This document shows, in pieces, positions 45,108 to 56,258 of a stretch of DNA of 64,000 bases; position 1 is the stretch's first letter, and each line of letters begins with the position of its first letter. Origin of the DNA: Oscheius sp. JU75 (lineage: Eukaryota > Nematoda > Chromadorea > Rhabditida > Rhabditidae). The DNA lies in the NCBI GenBank assembly GCA_037178855.1, contig JASJZC010000006.1:868001-932000 (forward strand), in the 5' to 3' direction. The notes under the pieces are model-generated. The model saw only the letters and a list, made by a program, of their open reading frames with translations. It searched no databases and had not been told where the DNA came from. Made by a program: the position numbers and the translations under genes.

Positions 45108-45240
45108 CGACCAGAGCCGTTTCTTTATGTCCCTGGCTAAACTTTTGGCTAGCCGGGAATTTAATAAAACCAGGGCTCTCATAACTCCGGAATAGCCTAA
45201 ATGACTGCAATCGTAGTCATCTAGCCTGTATAAAAAAGTT
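45108..45240. repeat. Copy of the 43590-43712 repeat, inverted
   Basis: CCAGAGCCGTTTCTTTATG... matches the reverse complement of 43590-43712 closely. It places a second end next to a kinase fragment. Confidence 0.55.
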
Positions 45241-45284
45241 AGCCGGAATATAAAGAAAACGCTCTAGATTTTTAATATATTTTC

Positions 45285-45415
45285 TAGGGAGGAAGGCAAC
45301 CAAACATCGTCACCCTCTATGGAAGGTACGATGCAGATCATTAACATATTCCCAATAAATCAAGGATACGTGATGGAGTTCATGGCTGGCGGAAGCCTCG
45401 ATCGAGGTAAAATTA
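45285..45415 (+). pseudogene. Kinase domain fragment
   Basis: The plus strand shows a HPNIVTLYG-type stretch in one frame and YVMEFMAGGSLDRG (subdomain V) in another. It matches the minus-strand copy at 43025-43160 and the kinases at 4-6.7 kb. Only this piece is present, within repeat-rich DNA. Confidence 0.5.
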
Positions 45416-45429
45416 ATATGTCCCTTTGA

Positions 45430-46375
45430 GAAGAGAGCTGTCTCTCGAGGTAAATAATGAACGTCAATTTTCACCATTTTTCTCGGTAATTCTTCTGCTA
45501 AAGTAGTCGTAATAGGGGCGAAATTTTGCCCTAAAACGATTAAACACACGTAGAAACATAAAATGAGAGTAAAGCACCGAAAAATGCAAAAAGTAATGTC
45601 GCTCCCGACCTTTTGACCAGATTCCCCGCCTCCGGGAGGAGGACCCTTTGACTTGTGTGTTCGCGTGTTCGTATGTAAGTGTGTGGCTTCCTCGCTGTAA
45701 TTATGTACCACCTTCTATATCTCTCTATACCCTATACCCCAATCAATAAACTAGTATTCAAACCATTAGTGAACGATAATATATATCGTAGGATAGACGC
45801 ATACAGACTCTCAACACACAATAGACAATTACAATTACAATTACAATTTATTGCCGGAATCAAGGGGTTGCTATCATGTCAGGGCTCCCTTGCCGCTTCC
45901 ATAGCGCGAACTCGCTCTCCCTAGAGCTCGTCGCTGATCTCCTTCTATCTCGGCCATTTTTCCTCCTCATTCCTCGCACGATCCCGCCAGACGTTGAGTT
46001 GGCTTCGCGCTATGGGTGTTGACGTGACGATCCCTCTGTGTCGCAGTGCTGGGACCGGAATTTCTTCTTTCCACAAACGGCGACGGCGATGGTAGGCCAC
46101 TAGAGAGTGCTTGAAGAAGCGAGCGCACAGTTTGTGAAAATAAAGAAAATTGAAAATAAAGAAAATTGAAATAAAGAAAATTGAAAATAAAGAAAATTGA
46201 AAATAAAGAAAATTGAAAATAAAGAAAATTGTACACAATAGACTATCTTCTTATAATAGCCGTCTGCCCTACGAACAAGTAACTTGAGTACAAGTATTTC
46301 CAGCTTCCCGTTGCAAAATTCAAATTCAGAAAAGCGCACGGTTTGAGAGAAGAGAGCTGTCTCTTTAAGGTACAC
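45430..46375. other. Repeat-rich stretch, possibly a degraded LTR
   Basis: GAGAAGAGAGCTGTCTCT occurs at both ends (45432 and 46352). Inside are CAATCAATAAAC (poly(A)-like), an ATTACA run near 45830 and a GC-rich block of unknown type. No protein domain is recognised. Confidence 0.3.
46136..46231. repeat. 16-bp tandem repeat
   Basis: About six units of AAAATAAAGAAAATTG, one with a single-base loss. Confidence 0.9.
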
Positions 46376-46490
46376 AAGAGCCGAAACAGTTGCTCGACCA
46401 AGCAAGAGTTGATAAGAAGTGTATTGCACGGCAGTGAAGTAAGCAATCCGTGTCAATATTAAAAAGCTCCTATTCCCGACCAGTGTTTAT

Positions 46491-47116
46491 TTACCAAAAA
46501 CTTTGCACAACGATATCGTATCTCGACAAAATCCTGTCGCCAACAATACTGACAAAGTCTTTTTTGGCGTCCTCTTCTTCTAGATTCGAGGCAACAGATC
46601 TTAAGACACCAACGATCGGTGTCATTGTATCACTGTCACTTTCGAATCGTCTGGCAAGAAAAGCAAGAAACTGGAGACTGAGAGAACAGGACATCAGTTC
46701 AGAAGCGTCATCTTCAGCGAGTCTATCCAGAAGGGAGAGTGACAGTTTCAGAAGCTTTTGAGCATTTCCACTGGTCGGATTCTCGTCCTGGAAGAAATTG
46801 GTGTTGGGGGAGAGATAAGAGGCTTACTAGGTAGAAGGATACAGATTTTATGACGGTCATGAGCTGGAGGGAGAGTCTTTTGATCTGGGAGAGAGTCTGG
46901 TCTTTGGATAGAGTCTGGAAGCTGACTTTGAAGAGAGAGACAGAGACAGTCACTCACCCTCACACTCTTAAAGACCTCCCTAACATCTTGACTGTTCCTG
47001 ACAGGATTTAGACCTAGAGGATTGGTTCCTTTGGTGGTCGACGGGGTCGGAATATGGTGAATCTCTTCCTCACTGTCAAAACTGATGGAGCTGCGGAGTC
47101 GTTGAAGAATTCCCAT
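46491..47116 (-). CDS. Unrecognised helical protein
   Basis: Starts at ATG 47116 (MGILQRLRSSISFDSEEEI). It passes through two introns, one with a TCTGTC tract, and ends at 46491 after helical leucine-rich segments (LLKLSLSLLDRLAED and SCSLSLQFLAFLARRFESD). Predicted soluble, about 190 residues. No motif is known to me. Exon 2 edges are uncertain. It lies divergently, about 280 nt before the 3' end of the SXP gene. Confidence 0.45.
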
Positions 47117-47394
47117 GGTTGATCAGATAGCGCACTAATCAGCGAAGCTGTTTACGAGGTCAGTAGACAAAAGCGACGCGGTATTTGAACCACCGCTTGG
47201 GATCAGCTGCTCCTGGGACCAGGAGATAAGACTATTTCCAAGCCTGACGAAACTGCCTGAGCTGTGTGTTCCAGCAATTCTTTGCCCGATAAGGGGGTAG
47301 TTGGAGCCATTAGGCTGTAAAACTATAATGTTCTATTCTGTGGATTCAGAAAATGGAACTATGCAAACATGTCTCTTTATTGACTCAGATTACT

Positions 47395-48947
47395 CTACTG
47401 ATTGGCTGGGATGGCGAATGGGAAGCTGGGAAAGTTTCCGTTGCTTCCGCTGCTTCCACCGAACTGTCCCTGTCCACCGAACTGCCCCCGTCCCTGTCCT
47501 TGTCCATTGCTTCCAAACTGTCCCTGTCCTTGTCCACCAAACTGTCCGTTGTTCTGTCCCTGTCCACCAAACTGTCCGTTGTTCTGTCCCTGTCCACCGA
47601 ACTGTCCGTTGTTCTGCTCCTGTCCCTGTCCACCGAAAGCTCCCTGTCCGACTGGTCCCCATGGCAAGGCACTGACTCCGGTCTCTGGGGAGGGAGGAAG
47701 TCCGCTACCGTTCTCTTCTCCAGCTCCACCCAAAGCCTTCAGGGTCTTCTCTCCGAGAGTAGTCTTGAAGAATTCTCCAACAGCCTGAGCGAACTCGGTT
47801 CCAATAGGCTCAAGGGCAACTCCCATATCTTGGGTCTGATTTCTAAGGTTTCTGCTGTCATCCTCTTCGATCTCGACTATCTTCTGCCAAACTGGGGAGA
47901 GTTTGGAAAGGACGCTGGTGAAGGCAGCGTTGAACTTGGTCTTGGCTTGGAGGTAGCTGTTCTTGAACATCTCCCAGCTGGCCTGAAACAAGAAAAGTTG
48001 AAGTGGACAGTTCTAGAAGTCCCTCTGTCTTGTTCAGGTCTAACTACTACAATCCAGTAGAGGGATTCGAGCTTATGCTTATTGTCTTATCACCGTTAAA
48101 ATAGAGCAGTAAGAGTACAAGAACAGTATAGCAGACCATATATGGTCACTGTAGAAGTTGTCTTGGTCGTGTCTAAGAGTTACAGAATCACTAGACAGAG
48201 ACTATTGGATGAGATACCTCCCACGGGCCCACCACTAGACTCTTTCTCACACAGATACAGGGACAGTGGTCGAGAGACCCTTCCCTCCTCTGGACTAGAC
48301 AGAACAGATGAGGGTGGAAACACTGTCTCTCATCCTCTAATTGCCCAATCCGGTACCCCTATCTTATTGAGTACTAGTTGGACTCGTGGCTGAAATACTG
48401 TCTCTGCTCTTCTGGTCACTCACTGTCAGAACATGATCTGGAGAAAAGATGGTCAGTCAAGAGTGACTACCTGGTTAAGAATCCTCGTTTTATTGTCTCT
48501 CACTCTCAGTTCCCTATCCAATTATTCTATCAGATTCAGTGTCTCTGCCTGCACTGTCACTGGGTGTGTGTCTCAACTTACGCCTGAACTAGATGACTGT
48601 CTTTCTGTTTTTCTCCTTCACTTTTACCTGAACACTGTACTTCTGAGCCCAAGCATCTAAGTTGGTGTAGACCTCACGTCTGGCGAGCTCCTGGTTCTAA
48701 ACAAGAGACAGTACAACCCAATAGATACTCGACTCACGAAGAGAATAGTAAAGAACTCCTGGATTCCCTCAGCTGGGACGGACTTGAAGAGAGGAATCTT
48801 CTGAAGGGTCTGGACTACCTGAGCCTTGATCTGTTCCTCATTGATCTCCATTCCGGGACCTCCCATCTGCTGCATGTGTCTCATGGCGGCACGAAGGGGA
48901 TTGGCACTGGCAACGGCCAGAAGAGTGCACAAGACGACGGCTCTCAT
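47395..48947 (-). CDS. SXP/RAL-2 family (DUF148) secreted protein with Gly/Gln-rich tail
   Basis: Three exons (48947-48738, 48696-48628, 47982-47395) give 288 residues in phase. A signal peptide (MRAVVLCTLLAVASA) is followed by the DUF148-type helical region (INEEQIKAQVVQTLQKIPLF, LARREVYTNLDAWAQKY and SYLQAKTKFNAAFTSVL). The last 90 residues are low-complexity, with units like GGQGQNNGQF. The family is restricted to nematodes, secreted, and in parasites often immunodominant. Intron 2 (645 nt) is unusually long here. A TATA-like CATAAAAGG sits about 90 nt upstream of the ATG. The tail probably varies in repeat number between individuals. Confidence 0.88.
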
Positions 48948-49173
48948 GCTGAATTCTGTGACTGTTTCCGAGAGAAGGAGACAAAAAAAAGAGACAGAGG
49001 TAGCTGCTCGACTGTCCTTCCACCATCCGGAGCTCCCTTTTATGGCGACCTTCGTCTATTTGTTCATTTGGTAGACTGCGTGGCGTGGAAGCCACGGCTA
49101 GGGATGACGAGTATGAGTCATTGGAAAATGAATAGAGTCCTATTTGACTGATTGTCTTTATTCGGTGGGATGA

Positions 49174-52100
49174 TCATAGGATTTCCAAAAGGTCGCCTGA
49201 TGAAATGGTTGCGTTGCAAGATGGGTTGAGTTGTCGGACGTAGACGCCGAAGGTCATCTGGAAATTGGAAGTGACAATGGCAGTGACTCTCACCTTCTGT
49301 CTATTCCTGAGATCTCTCAAGGCTACAATAATTTTTGGATCCTTCTCTCCAGAATCCTGATTGACACAGATCATCTCACAGCGGGTACACTTCTCGATGA
49401 CCTGAACAGCTGTACGGTCTCTGTCTCTCTGTCTCACCTCAAACTCCGCCTTTCCTATCCTAAACCTCTCCAGACTGTCTTCAATAAAAGCCGGTATCCC
49501 TCTAACTATCAGATTCGGTCGGAACCGACTGATCACATCCTCCAAAGTCAGTCCAATTTGGTTAGCCATTACCTGGGCTGAAGCCTCGTTGGCTAAAAGA
49601 TAGGGAGCCTGATTCGAGAGGCTTCTTTCAGAATCTGGAAGTTGATTGTTCTCTGTGGTAATTGCTTTACTACACCCTGTTTGTTTGTCTCCTTCTTCGA
49701 AATTTTGTTTTGTCTGTACTTTCAGTAATCCCGATTTAGCTCTATTCAGAACTGTTTACGAAACGTGATTCTACTATACAAATATGGAGGGACCGTAACG
49801 AAAACAAGGCGAAGTACTTGGAATGTTCTGGGAAGGGTTTTGATCCAAGTTTCGCCCTCAAGACGGCGCTTTTCAACCTATCCATGTTTGGCTCTGGCCT
49901 GGCTTCATGTCGGGCTAGAGCCCTTTTTCTTTAGGTCACTCTCTTTACATATAGAATCAAATTCAGTTTTTACGTAAACTACCTTCTGTCACCGCCTGCA
50001 ACCGACAGTTCGGCATTTCCAGAGCATTGGACAGCCAGGCACTAGCAGTCTTCCCACAGTCCACGGTAGACACTCTGTGAAAGACTGTACTGGGAAAAAA
50101 AAGAACTTACGAGCTGGTACAGACTATCCTTCTAATGCCATTGATTGGGGGAGGAGAAAGAGAGACAGAGAGTTCCGGGACGGTTGGTTCTGTTGAGAGT
50201 ATGAGAGAGTCGCCCTGCACTCTGGTTCGGATCCTACAAAGTTGTGGGTACTTCTTCTGGGACATGGCGATAGAGTTGTTAACGATCATGAAGCGACGGT
50301 CGTGTTGGAGGCCTGTAGGGGTGAGAAAGAAACTGAAAGTCGACCCCTCTATGTCTCTGTTTTTCTGTCTCTCTGTCTCTCTTACCTTTTCGCCTCAAAC
50401 CCTCTACAGCTCTTCACCGGATAGCAGAAGATCTTGTTCAGAACTGGACGATAGGAACTGATGGACACTCCATTGACTGCTAGAGGGACCGCCCTCTGTC
50501 CCAGAAAACAGTAGTCAATCATCTGTTCCAAAGCATTCACATGTTCTTGCCTCGACTGTCTCCCAAAGGAGACCCTAACAGCCCCAGTCGGCTTCCCGTT
50601 TATGATATCCTCTTCGTCTCCACAACGTTTCCCTGTCTGGAAGCTAAAGGACTGTGAAGGGCTAATGGACATACCTCAATATTCGCCAGGATTTCTTCAT
50701 CAGATAGGTTTAGATAAGACTGACAGGCTCCTATGTTACAGAAGCAGCCGGTCCGAAGGTTCAGGCCGAAGAGGTCGGCCATCTTCGCTACCTGAAAGTG
50801 AACAGTTAGAGTCAAAGAGAGGGAGGCAGGAAAAAAAGAGACAGAGAGATGTACCTCTGCATAGCCAACGTATGACCCGTCTTCTCTCAGTACATTGAAC
50901 GTGACTACTGGTCCCTGATCCTCTAGGCTCTGAACCATAGAATATTCACAGATCTCTACTCTCTCTTACTGTCCCTCTCCTGTAGATAACAGTAGCTGGC
51001 TTTCCATTCCAATGAAACTTGTTCTTCAGCATGCTATAAGCTGATTGAGCAATGTCAAAACTATGCTTTTGGATGGTAGAGATCCCACCTGGATACAGTT
51101 GTTGAGATAAATAGAGAGACAGAGAAACAGAGAGAGACTCACCATATCTCTCCAAATCATCGAATCCCTTCTGCAGACTGGCAATTCCATAGTAATTGAT
51201 GGTACCATCTTCAAATCTGTTCTCTGTTGTCCGAATCACTCTTCTTTACCTACTTTTCCTCCAAGGATTCTCGATGCTGGACTACGAATCGGCTAGGAAG
51301 AATCGCATTGACTGAACCACCCCCAAAGTAGGTCTTCTGGAGCTTATGAGCCGAATCTATGAAGTCATAAGACCAAATCCAATAGTTTTCTTACCATTTC
51401 TGATCAACAGAGCTCCCAATCCAGTGGGGTATCCAAAGAGCTTGTAGAAGGAGAGCGCCACGAAGTTCGGACGGTACTGGGACAGATCCAGGGAAGAGGA
51501 AGACACCCAGCCGGCTGCATCGAGACAGACGTACCAGCCTGGAAGGTATTCTATTGCTTGGTAGTCACAGAGTAACATTAACTTCTAGTATTTAGTTACT
51601 GTGTTGAATTAGAAAAAAGTGTAAATAAGAAAACTCTGTAACGAAACACTGTAATTAAGTTTCCAGTTTGTATTGACTACAGTAACTGTTTTGCTTCTGG
51701 AACAGTTTGCAGTTCGGATTGTCTGCCTCTCAGTCTCCCTACCTCGGTCCTGGAACTTCTTGACCACGTTGAGATCGTACTTGAATCCGCAAAAATTGCT
51801 CATAGCCGTCAGAACAAAGAGTGATCCATTGGAACTGGGAATGTCTTTGGGGAGGTTTTGGAGACAGGACATGTGGTCGACCTGGAAGTATCAGAACTGT
51901 CACTGTCACTTTTCACTCACTCTTGTCCTCACTATCTCTCTCATTCCTACCACAGAATGATGGGAATCTGCTAGATACCCAAGACTGGAGTTTGATGACA
52001 GTCTATCGATCAGATCACAGGTATCCGTAGCCTTTTCCGGAAATACAAAGCTGTCACCCAGTAACCGTAGGGAATGAGTGGTGTTGTAGGTGAAAATGAC

Positions 52101-52380
52101 AGTGTAATCTTTGGCATTAAAGTGGGAAAGGATCCTGAAATTCAATGGTGGACAGAGACACAGGAACAGAGAGACTGCGAAACAGTGAGACAGAGAGACA
52201 GAGAGACAGAAACAGTCATACTCACCTCTGTCTAGCATTATCAACAATCTGCTTTGTGACAGTACTTGTAGAATGATGAGAGTGTGGATTCGAAAGTCGC
52301 TGACTATTCAAAAACTGGCCAATTTCTTTCATCTGCTCCTCAGAGGCCAGTGAAGCTCCAGCATGGTCCAAATACGGCAT
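49174..52380 (-). CDS. mocs-1: Molybdenum cofactor sulfurase
   Basis: A many-exon gene whose exons read in the right order for the three-part enzyme. The N-terminal PLP-dependent domain has [36 protein letters not shown], the PLP-Lys region [16 protein letters not shown] and [20 protein letters not shown]. The persulfide cysteine region is [13 protein letters not shown]. The MOSC N-terminal part has [13 protein letters not shown], and the C-terminal MOSC domain has RPNLIVRG and [14 protein letters not shown]. The stop is at 49174. The enzyme adds the terminal sulfur to molybdenum cofactor for xanthine dehydrogenase and aldehyde oxidase. ATG 52380 follows an acceptor-like GTTTTAG by 8 nt, suggesting trans-splicing. 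Several introns are TCTGTC-rich. Confidence 0.88.
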
Positions 52381-52878
52381 TCAGATACCTAAAACACTGT
52401 CTCAAGCCAAAATAAATAGAAAAATGGGTACTCCCGTGGGAAGGCCACGCGAGATTGCTATCTTATCAGTGGTGGGTTATTCCCAGACGATGATTATTGG
52501 CAAGTAGGGCCATCCATAAAAACAATGAGGGAGAGAAAGGAGAGAAAATTTGTCGGAACTGGTTCTTACTGGGGTTGAAGGACATTAATGTACGCAACGC
52601 TAAAAGATATGATTTGTAGTGGGAATGATGACAGAGACAGAGCTATCTGACTCATTTGTTTTCTCTCTCACTGTGCAGAAACCAAAAAGAGGGGAATCCC
52701 CCTGTATTTCCTGACTCAGCGACCCCTACCAACAGTGCCCCTACCAAACATGTCCATCATTAAACGGATAATTGAGCAGGGCGCCGGCCTCCGTGGTACA
52801 AAACCAACACTTTTTGACGAAGATTCGGATTGACGAGATACCCCATATTTCTATCAGTGGTTGCTGAAATGACCATCT

Positions 52879-53019
52879 CTAAACATATTCTTTTTCCGGA
52901 GGTTCATAGAAGAAATCTTGGAACATGATGTGACGTTTAGGAACATCTTCCTCATCCCCACCCGATGCCTCGTAAGGTACACCACGATCCTCATCATGGA
53001 GGAATCTTTCACCCTGTGC
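52879..53019 (-). CDS. Terminal exon of an unrecognised small protein
   Basis: After an acceptor-like TCTCCAG, 46 codons run open to a TAG. The reading is very acidic (RFLHDEDRGVPYEASGGDEE, ending FYEPPEKEYV). A possible first exon with ATG lies near 53130 (MNFEG), but I could not join it in phase. No family recognised. Confidence 0.3.
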   Translation of the reverse strand, partial: AQGERFLHDEDRGVPYEASGGDEEDVPKRHIMFQDFFYEPPEKEYV

Positions 53020-53129
53020 CTGGAGATCCGTTTGGTGGATTCATGACTTACGTGGTAGGAGACAGAGACAGAAAGACAGACACCCTTTTTCTCTAAACTA
53101 ATCTCCATCTGTTTTGTTGTCACTTACCC

Positions 53130-53810
53130 CTCAAAATTCATGTTTTTACCCCAAGGGTAAGAGAGAACAATGCCAGCCGGTCAAGGGAGGCAGCTTTACA
53201 GTGCCGCGCAGCCTCTGGCCGACCCTAGTTGCCATTGTTCTTTTTCTCCCCGTGGGCACTTTCACCTTCGAATGCCTTTCACCTGCTTGCCTAGATCAAA
53301 ATATAAGCCGTTTTCTTTTTAAAGGGTGATTAGCAACTTGACACTTTCTGCTCTTACCCTGCCAAAACTGGTAGCGTCTTCCTCTTTTCCCCTCAGTGTC
53401 AGGAACACAACAAGTTCGCATGTAAACAAGATGCTTCTCTAGTTCGAATCTCATTAAGGTGACTTTGTGAGAGAGGTCTTCTTGAAATTAGGAGCTTTAA
53501 GACAGTATACCCTAGCGGTTTTCGATCTCTATGATACTGAAGGCCCATACATCCCCTTCCTTTTACTATGCCGACAGTTCGGCTGGGAATTTGTACTGTT
53601 TCATACAGTAATGTTCGTCCAACATGACAATAAAGCATTGTTTTGATACATACTTAACCATAAAATTGACGTCACATTTAGCATGAAGCTTCTCTCTCTA
53701 CCCCTAAGAACGAGTTTTTCTCCCATTGTGACCTGAAGGGAGACGGGAATGGGAAGAGAGGAAGGTGGATCCCTACCAGTACTCTCCTCCGCTCTCTACT
53801 TAACTGTATT
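53130..53810. other. Intergenic; no gene recognised
   Basis: One plus-strand frame (53114-53329) has a hydrophobic stretch then CLSPACLD, but no start or splice context supports it. Confidence 0.35.
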
Positions 53811-53814
53811 TCAG

Positions 53815-56004
53815 ATGAACAAGTCTTCAGTTCTTGAGATTCCGCTGTTACCGGTTCTCCCGGAACACAGTTTTGTTGTGGATAATACAGCCATTGGACC
53901 TGAGAACATTTATACATGGAGCTTCTATGCGATCATTGTGGGAGGAGTACTGTTGTCTCTTTTCACAGTGCTGGGTAACCTGATGGTGAGTCTCTCTGTC
54001 TCTGTCACACTTATCTGTACCATTCCAGGTTCTTCTCAGTTTTAAAATGGACAGAGGCCTCCAAACCATCAGTAACTATTTCCTTTTGAGTCTAGCCTGT
54101 GCTGATCTCTCCGTCGGTGAGTTTTCTTCCGATTTCTAACCCGAAGTACAGGTATCATCTCCATCCCCTTCATGACCTACTACACTGCCCTGGGCACCTG
54201 GGACATAGGGTACACCCTATGTCAGTTCTGGCTTTGCATGGACTACCTGATGTGTAATGCTTCGGTCATGAACCTTCTCCTGATCTCATTTGACCGATAC
54301 TTTTCGGTGACTAGACCCTTGACCTACAGACCAAAGTGAGGTCTTCTTCGTTTCAATTGATAGAAATGTTTCAGAAGAACATCTCGAAAAGCAATCCTCG
54401 CAATTATGGGAACATTCCTGATCTCTGCCTTGCTCTGGCCTCCTTGGATCGTTGGCTGGCCATACATTGACGGTGAGATGTACCAAAAACTTTGTTCATT
54501 TCAGTTTCAGGACAGTTCACAGCCCCTCAGGGCAGCTGTTACATCCAGTTCTTGGAGACCAGCCCATTCATTACTGTGGTCACATCATTTGCTGCCTTCT
54601 GGTGTCCTGTCACGATCATGATCATACTATATGTCAGAGTCTACATGGTTGCCAAAACGAGGAGAAGAGTTTTCAGCAAGATGGATCCTCATATGGTGGG
54701 AGACAGAGAGACAGAGAGAAAGAGACCCTTCATCTTCAGACGATCAACTACGGATCCAGAAAAGGAGACACCGACTCCAACGACTCTCTCCCCGGAACTG
54801 TTGCCGAGAAGAGAATGAACAAAGAGATAAAGAAGTCAGAGAACAAAGCAGCCAAAACCCTCCTGGCTATCATGCTAGCCTTCATAATTACCTGGCTGCC
54901 ATATGATGGTAATATTTATGGTCTGACTGTCTTCATGGCGAGACGTAGCTTCTTCTTTGCACTGTAGGCAACGTGACCGAAGCTCTTGACAGCATCACAG
55001 AACACTGGTAGAAAGCTGCAGTTTGCTTTCAGACTGGTCAGACTCGAGCAGAAGACCGTGTCACAGTGACTCTGTCCCAGTAAACTACTGTAGCAGTCAT
55101 CGTGACTGGTACAGGCCTGGTTGACTTGGTCTAAAACGTGGTTTAGACAGTCGACATACTCTGACTTTGGGATAGAGTGTGACACGAACTTACCATACTC
55201 CTGAGGACATCCTGTCCTTGTCCATAATTTGGATATGGTTTGGCTTAGGGGTATCTTGATTGTTCCACACTTCCAGCACGATTTCGTTCCCTTCCATTTG
55301 GTGCAGGTCTCATTGACCCAGTTGGATACCGACTTTTGTATCTCAGTAGTCTTCTCTGTAAGCCAGTCCAAAAGATCAGGCTCAATTGGTTGTGGGAAGC
55401 TGATTAGAATGAGGAGTAGAAGGAACAGAGTAGGCATGGTCGGAGCGATACTCTTTCGTACAATCTTGGCAGTCAACCGAAAGAGTGACAAAGTTACAGT
55501 GAAACAGAGAGATAGAGAGACAGAGAGACAAAGACATCTTTCAAATCTTACCAAAACTTCCAGTGATCGTCCTCTGGGAGCAGTTCTACCCCCATACGAC
55601 GCCTATATGGCTCTGGTCCGCTGCCTATGCTCTCTGCTACATCAACTCTTCACTCAATCCGATCTGCTATGCGCTGGGAAATCCGCAGTGAGTTGACTGA
55701 TATTTTGGTAGAAGCTTGCTAGCAAAAAGCAATATTACGGAAACTCTGTCCCCTTGATGACTTTAGCAGCTAAATAAATAGACACATCATTGTAGAGATG
55801 AGCCATTAGAGATCTGTTTTGCAAAAGAGCAGACAGCATCCAAGTCACAAAACACGGTTTGGGCACAAGCAACTTTTGTGATATATGAAGTTGCTAAATG
55901 TGTACTTCAGGTATCGTAAGACCTACTTGAAGATTCTACGCTGTCAGTTTCGGACGAAAAGTCCGGAAATAAGGAGACGAAGCACTGTCGAGGACAAGAT
56001 CTAG
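53815..56004 (+). CDS. Muscarinic acetylcholine receptor
   Basis: Eight exons: 53815-53985, 54029-54116, 54152-54335, 54375-54472, 54511-54695, 54740-54908, 55564-55687, 55911-56004. They sum to 1,113 nt (370 residues), in phase at every join. TM1 ends LGNLMVLLSF, TM2 is [13 protein letters not shown], and TM3 is [20 protein letters not shown] followed by [17 protein letters not shown], a muscarinic signature. TM6 is [18 protein letters not shown] and TM7 is [15 protein letters not shown]. It couples acetylcholine to G proteins at the plasma membrane. Intracellular loop 3 is short for the family. TM6 has Asp where muscarinic receptors usually have Asn. Intron 6 contains an antisense gene. Confidence 0.9.
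54916..55437 (-). CDS. Phospholipase A2-like secreted protein, nested in the receptor intron
   Basis: Begins at ATG 55437 with a signal peptide ([20 protein letters not shown]). A possible 33-nt intron lies in the middle, in frame either way. The active-site-type motif ACTSHDDCY has the His-Asp pair of secreted phospholipases A2. Many cysteines follow (CHCDTVFC-like spacing, then [16 protein letters not shown]). The stop TAA at 54916-54918 is 7 nt from the donor site of the receptor exon, so the gene lies wholly inside receptor intron 6 (54909-55563) on the other strand. Substrate is probably membrane phospholipid; the calcium-loop fit was not checked. Last-exon fragments of relatives lie at 8.7 and 31.2 kb. 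Confidence 0.8.
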   Translation of the reverse strand: MPTLFLLLLILISFPQPIEPDLLDWLTEKTTEIQKSVSNWVNETCTKWKGTKSCWKCGTIKIPLSQTISKLWTRTGCPQEYGKFVSHSIPKSEYVDCLNHVLDQVNQACTSHDDCYSSLLGQSHCDTVFCSSLTSLKANCSFLPVFCDAVKSFGHVAYSAKKKLRLAMKTVRP

Positions 56005-56258
56005 CCTTTCCTTTATCTCTTTTCGCAGACATTGTTTTACAAATGTACAGAATCTTGCTTCAACTACACAACCAAGTTCGGGTATATAGATGCTTTGTGA
56101 AATGAATATTTTCATTCTTATACCATTCTCTCGCTCCATGTTTCCGTCCCTCTATGTCTCTGTCTCTCTGTCTTTGTGTCTCTCTGCTGCCCTGCCTCTC
56201 TGTCTCTCTATAAACGCGACGCCATTTTCTGGAAGGGACAAATCGATACTCTTGATCT

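Noticed and set aside
47385-47790. Long plus-strand frames opposite the SXP gene
   Set aside because: They are low-complexity shadows (Pro/Cys/Ser-rich) of the Gly/Gln repeat on the minus strand.
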